From Bugula neritina (lineage: Eukaryota > Bryozoa > Gymnolaemata > Cheilostomatida > Bugulidae), in contig OZ037765.1 of assembly GCA_964035545.1 (NCBI GenBank), positions 9,078,698-9,142,697 of the forward strand: a DNA stretch of 64,000 bases. The letters are read 5' to 3'. Made by a program: the position numbers and the translations under genes. The notes under the pieces are model-generated. The model was not told the origin of the DNA. It saw nothing but the letters and a program-made list of their open reading frames with translations, and ran no database searches. Of the stretch, positions 63,860-64,000 are shown piece after piece; positions within the stretch are counted from its first letter, which is position 1, and each line of letters opens with the position of its first letter.

Positions 63860-64000
63860 TGATATGATTATGAGTATGCTTATTAGTTATTACTATTAGT
63901 ATTACTGACAACTCAATGATTATAATAATGATAATCACTATCATATTCATAATGATAATCATTATCATTATGATAATCATAATGATAATTTTCAATTATT
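63860..64000. repeat. ATGATAATCATTATCAT-type palindromic array
   Basis: ATTATCATTATGATAATCAT-like sequence reaching the window edge, made of AAT/ATT, GAT/ATC and CAT/ATG triplets in one register. Nearly every short segment has its reverse complement close by. Confidence 0.75.

Larger units (their letters stand above)
61416..64000. other. Non-coding right end of the window
   Basis: No supported exon. It probably contains the promoter of the minus-strand gene at 61415, then simple-sequence arrays and a short MITE. The short open frames near the edge are products of the arrays. Confidence 0.5.

Overview
This is a gene-rich stretch of nuclear DNA from an animal. The genes are cut by many GT-AG introns, the DNA is strongly AT-rich, and the intergenic and intronic DNA carries MITEs, tRNA-derived SINEs and simple-sequence arrays. 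A glial-cells-missing (GCM) factor, an alkaline ceramidase of ACER2 type, Rab32, RNF212-like and RRP1 together point to a bilaterian invertebrate. A spiralian-type animal is my guess; nothing in the window fixes the phylum.

Layout. 1-7.5 kb: TIMM8-type small Tim chaperone (minus strand) and, divergently, Rab32/38 (plus). 7.5-13.8 kb: no intact gene; one decayed coding-like stretch, a MITE end and simple-sequence arrays. 13.8-17.4 kb: CRIP-type single-LIM protein (plus). 18.2-23.0 kb: ACER2 (minus), tail-to-tail with CRIP, with two TIR elements and a SINE in its introns. 23.0-26.0 kb: arrays only. 26.0-32.1 kb: GCM transcription factor (minus), six exons, with a duplicated block in its introns. 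32.1-37.2 kb: 5 kb gap between divergent genes holding a (TA)n tract and the largest triplet array. 37.2-47.1 kb: O-GlcNAcase OGA (plus), at least 16 coding exons, with a TTAA-flanked element in one intron. 48.1-50.9 kb: RNF212/ZIP3-like RING coiled-coil protein (minus). 53.0-60.0 kb: RRP1/NNP-1 ribosome biogenesis protein (plus) with an in-frame 33-bp minisatellite. 60.3-61.4 kb: an unrecognised basic protein (minus), tail-to-tail with RRP1. 61.4-64 kb: a 141-bp MITE and more arrays.

The genes do not form a pathway. They are ordinary housekeeping and regulatory genes for mitochondrial import, vesicle traffic, sphingolipid metabolism, development, O-GlcNAc cycling, meiosis and ribosome synthesis. 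Exon models were built by eye from splice signals, reading phase and family knowledge, so 5' ends and untranslated exons are the weakest part. I see no bacterial-style system, CRISPR or intact autonomous transposon. The most unusual structure is the recurring class of AT-rich triplet arrays in which a triplet and its reverse complement replace one another in register. The most interesting protein feature is the 11-residue repeat in RRP1 that runs into an RVxF-like motif.
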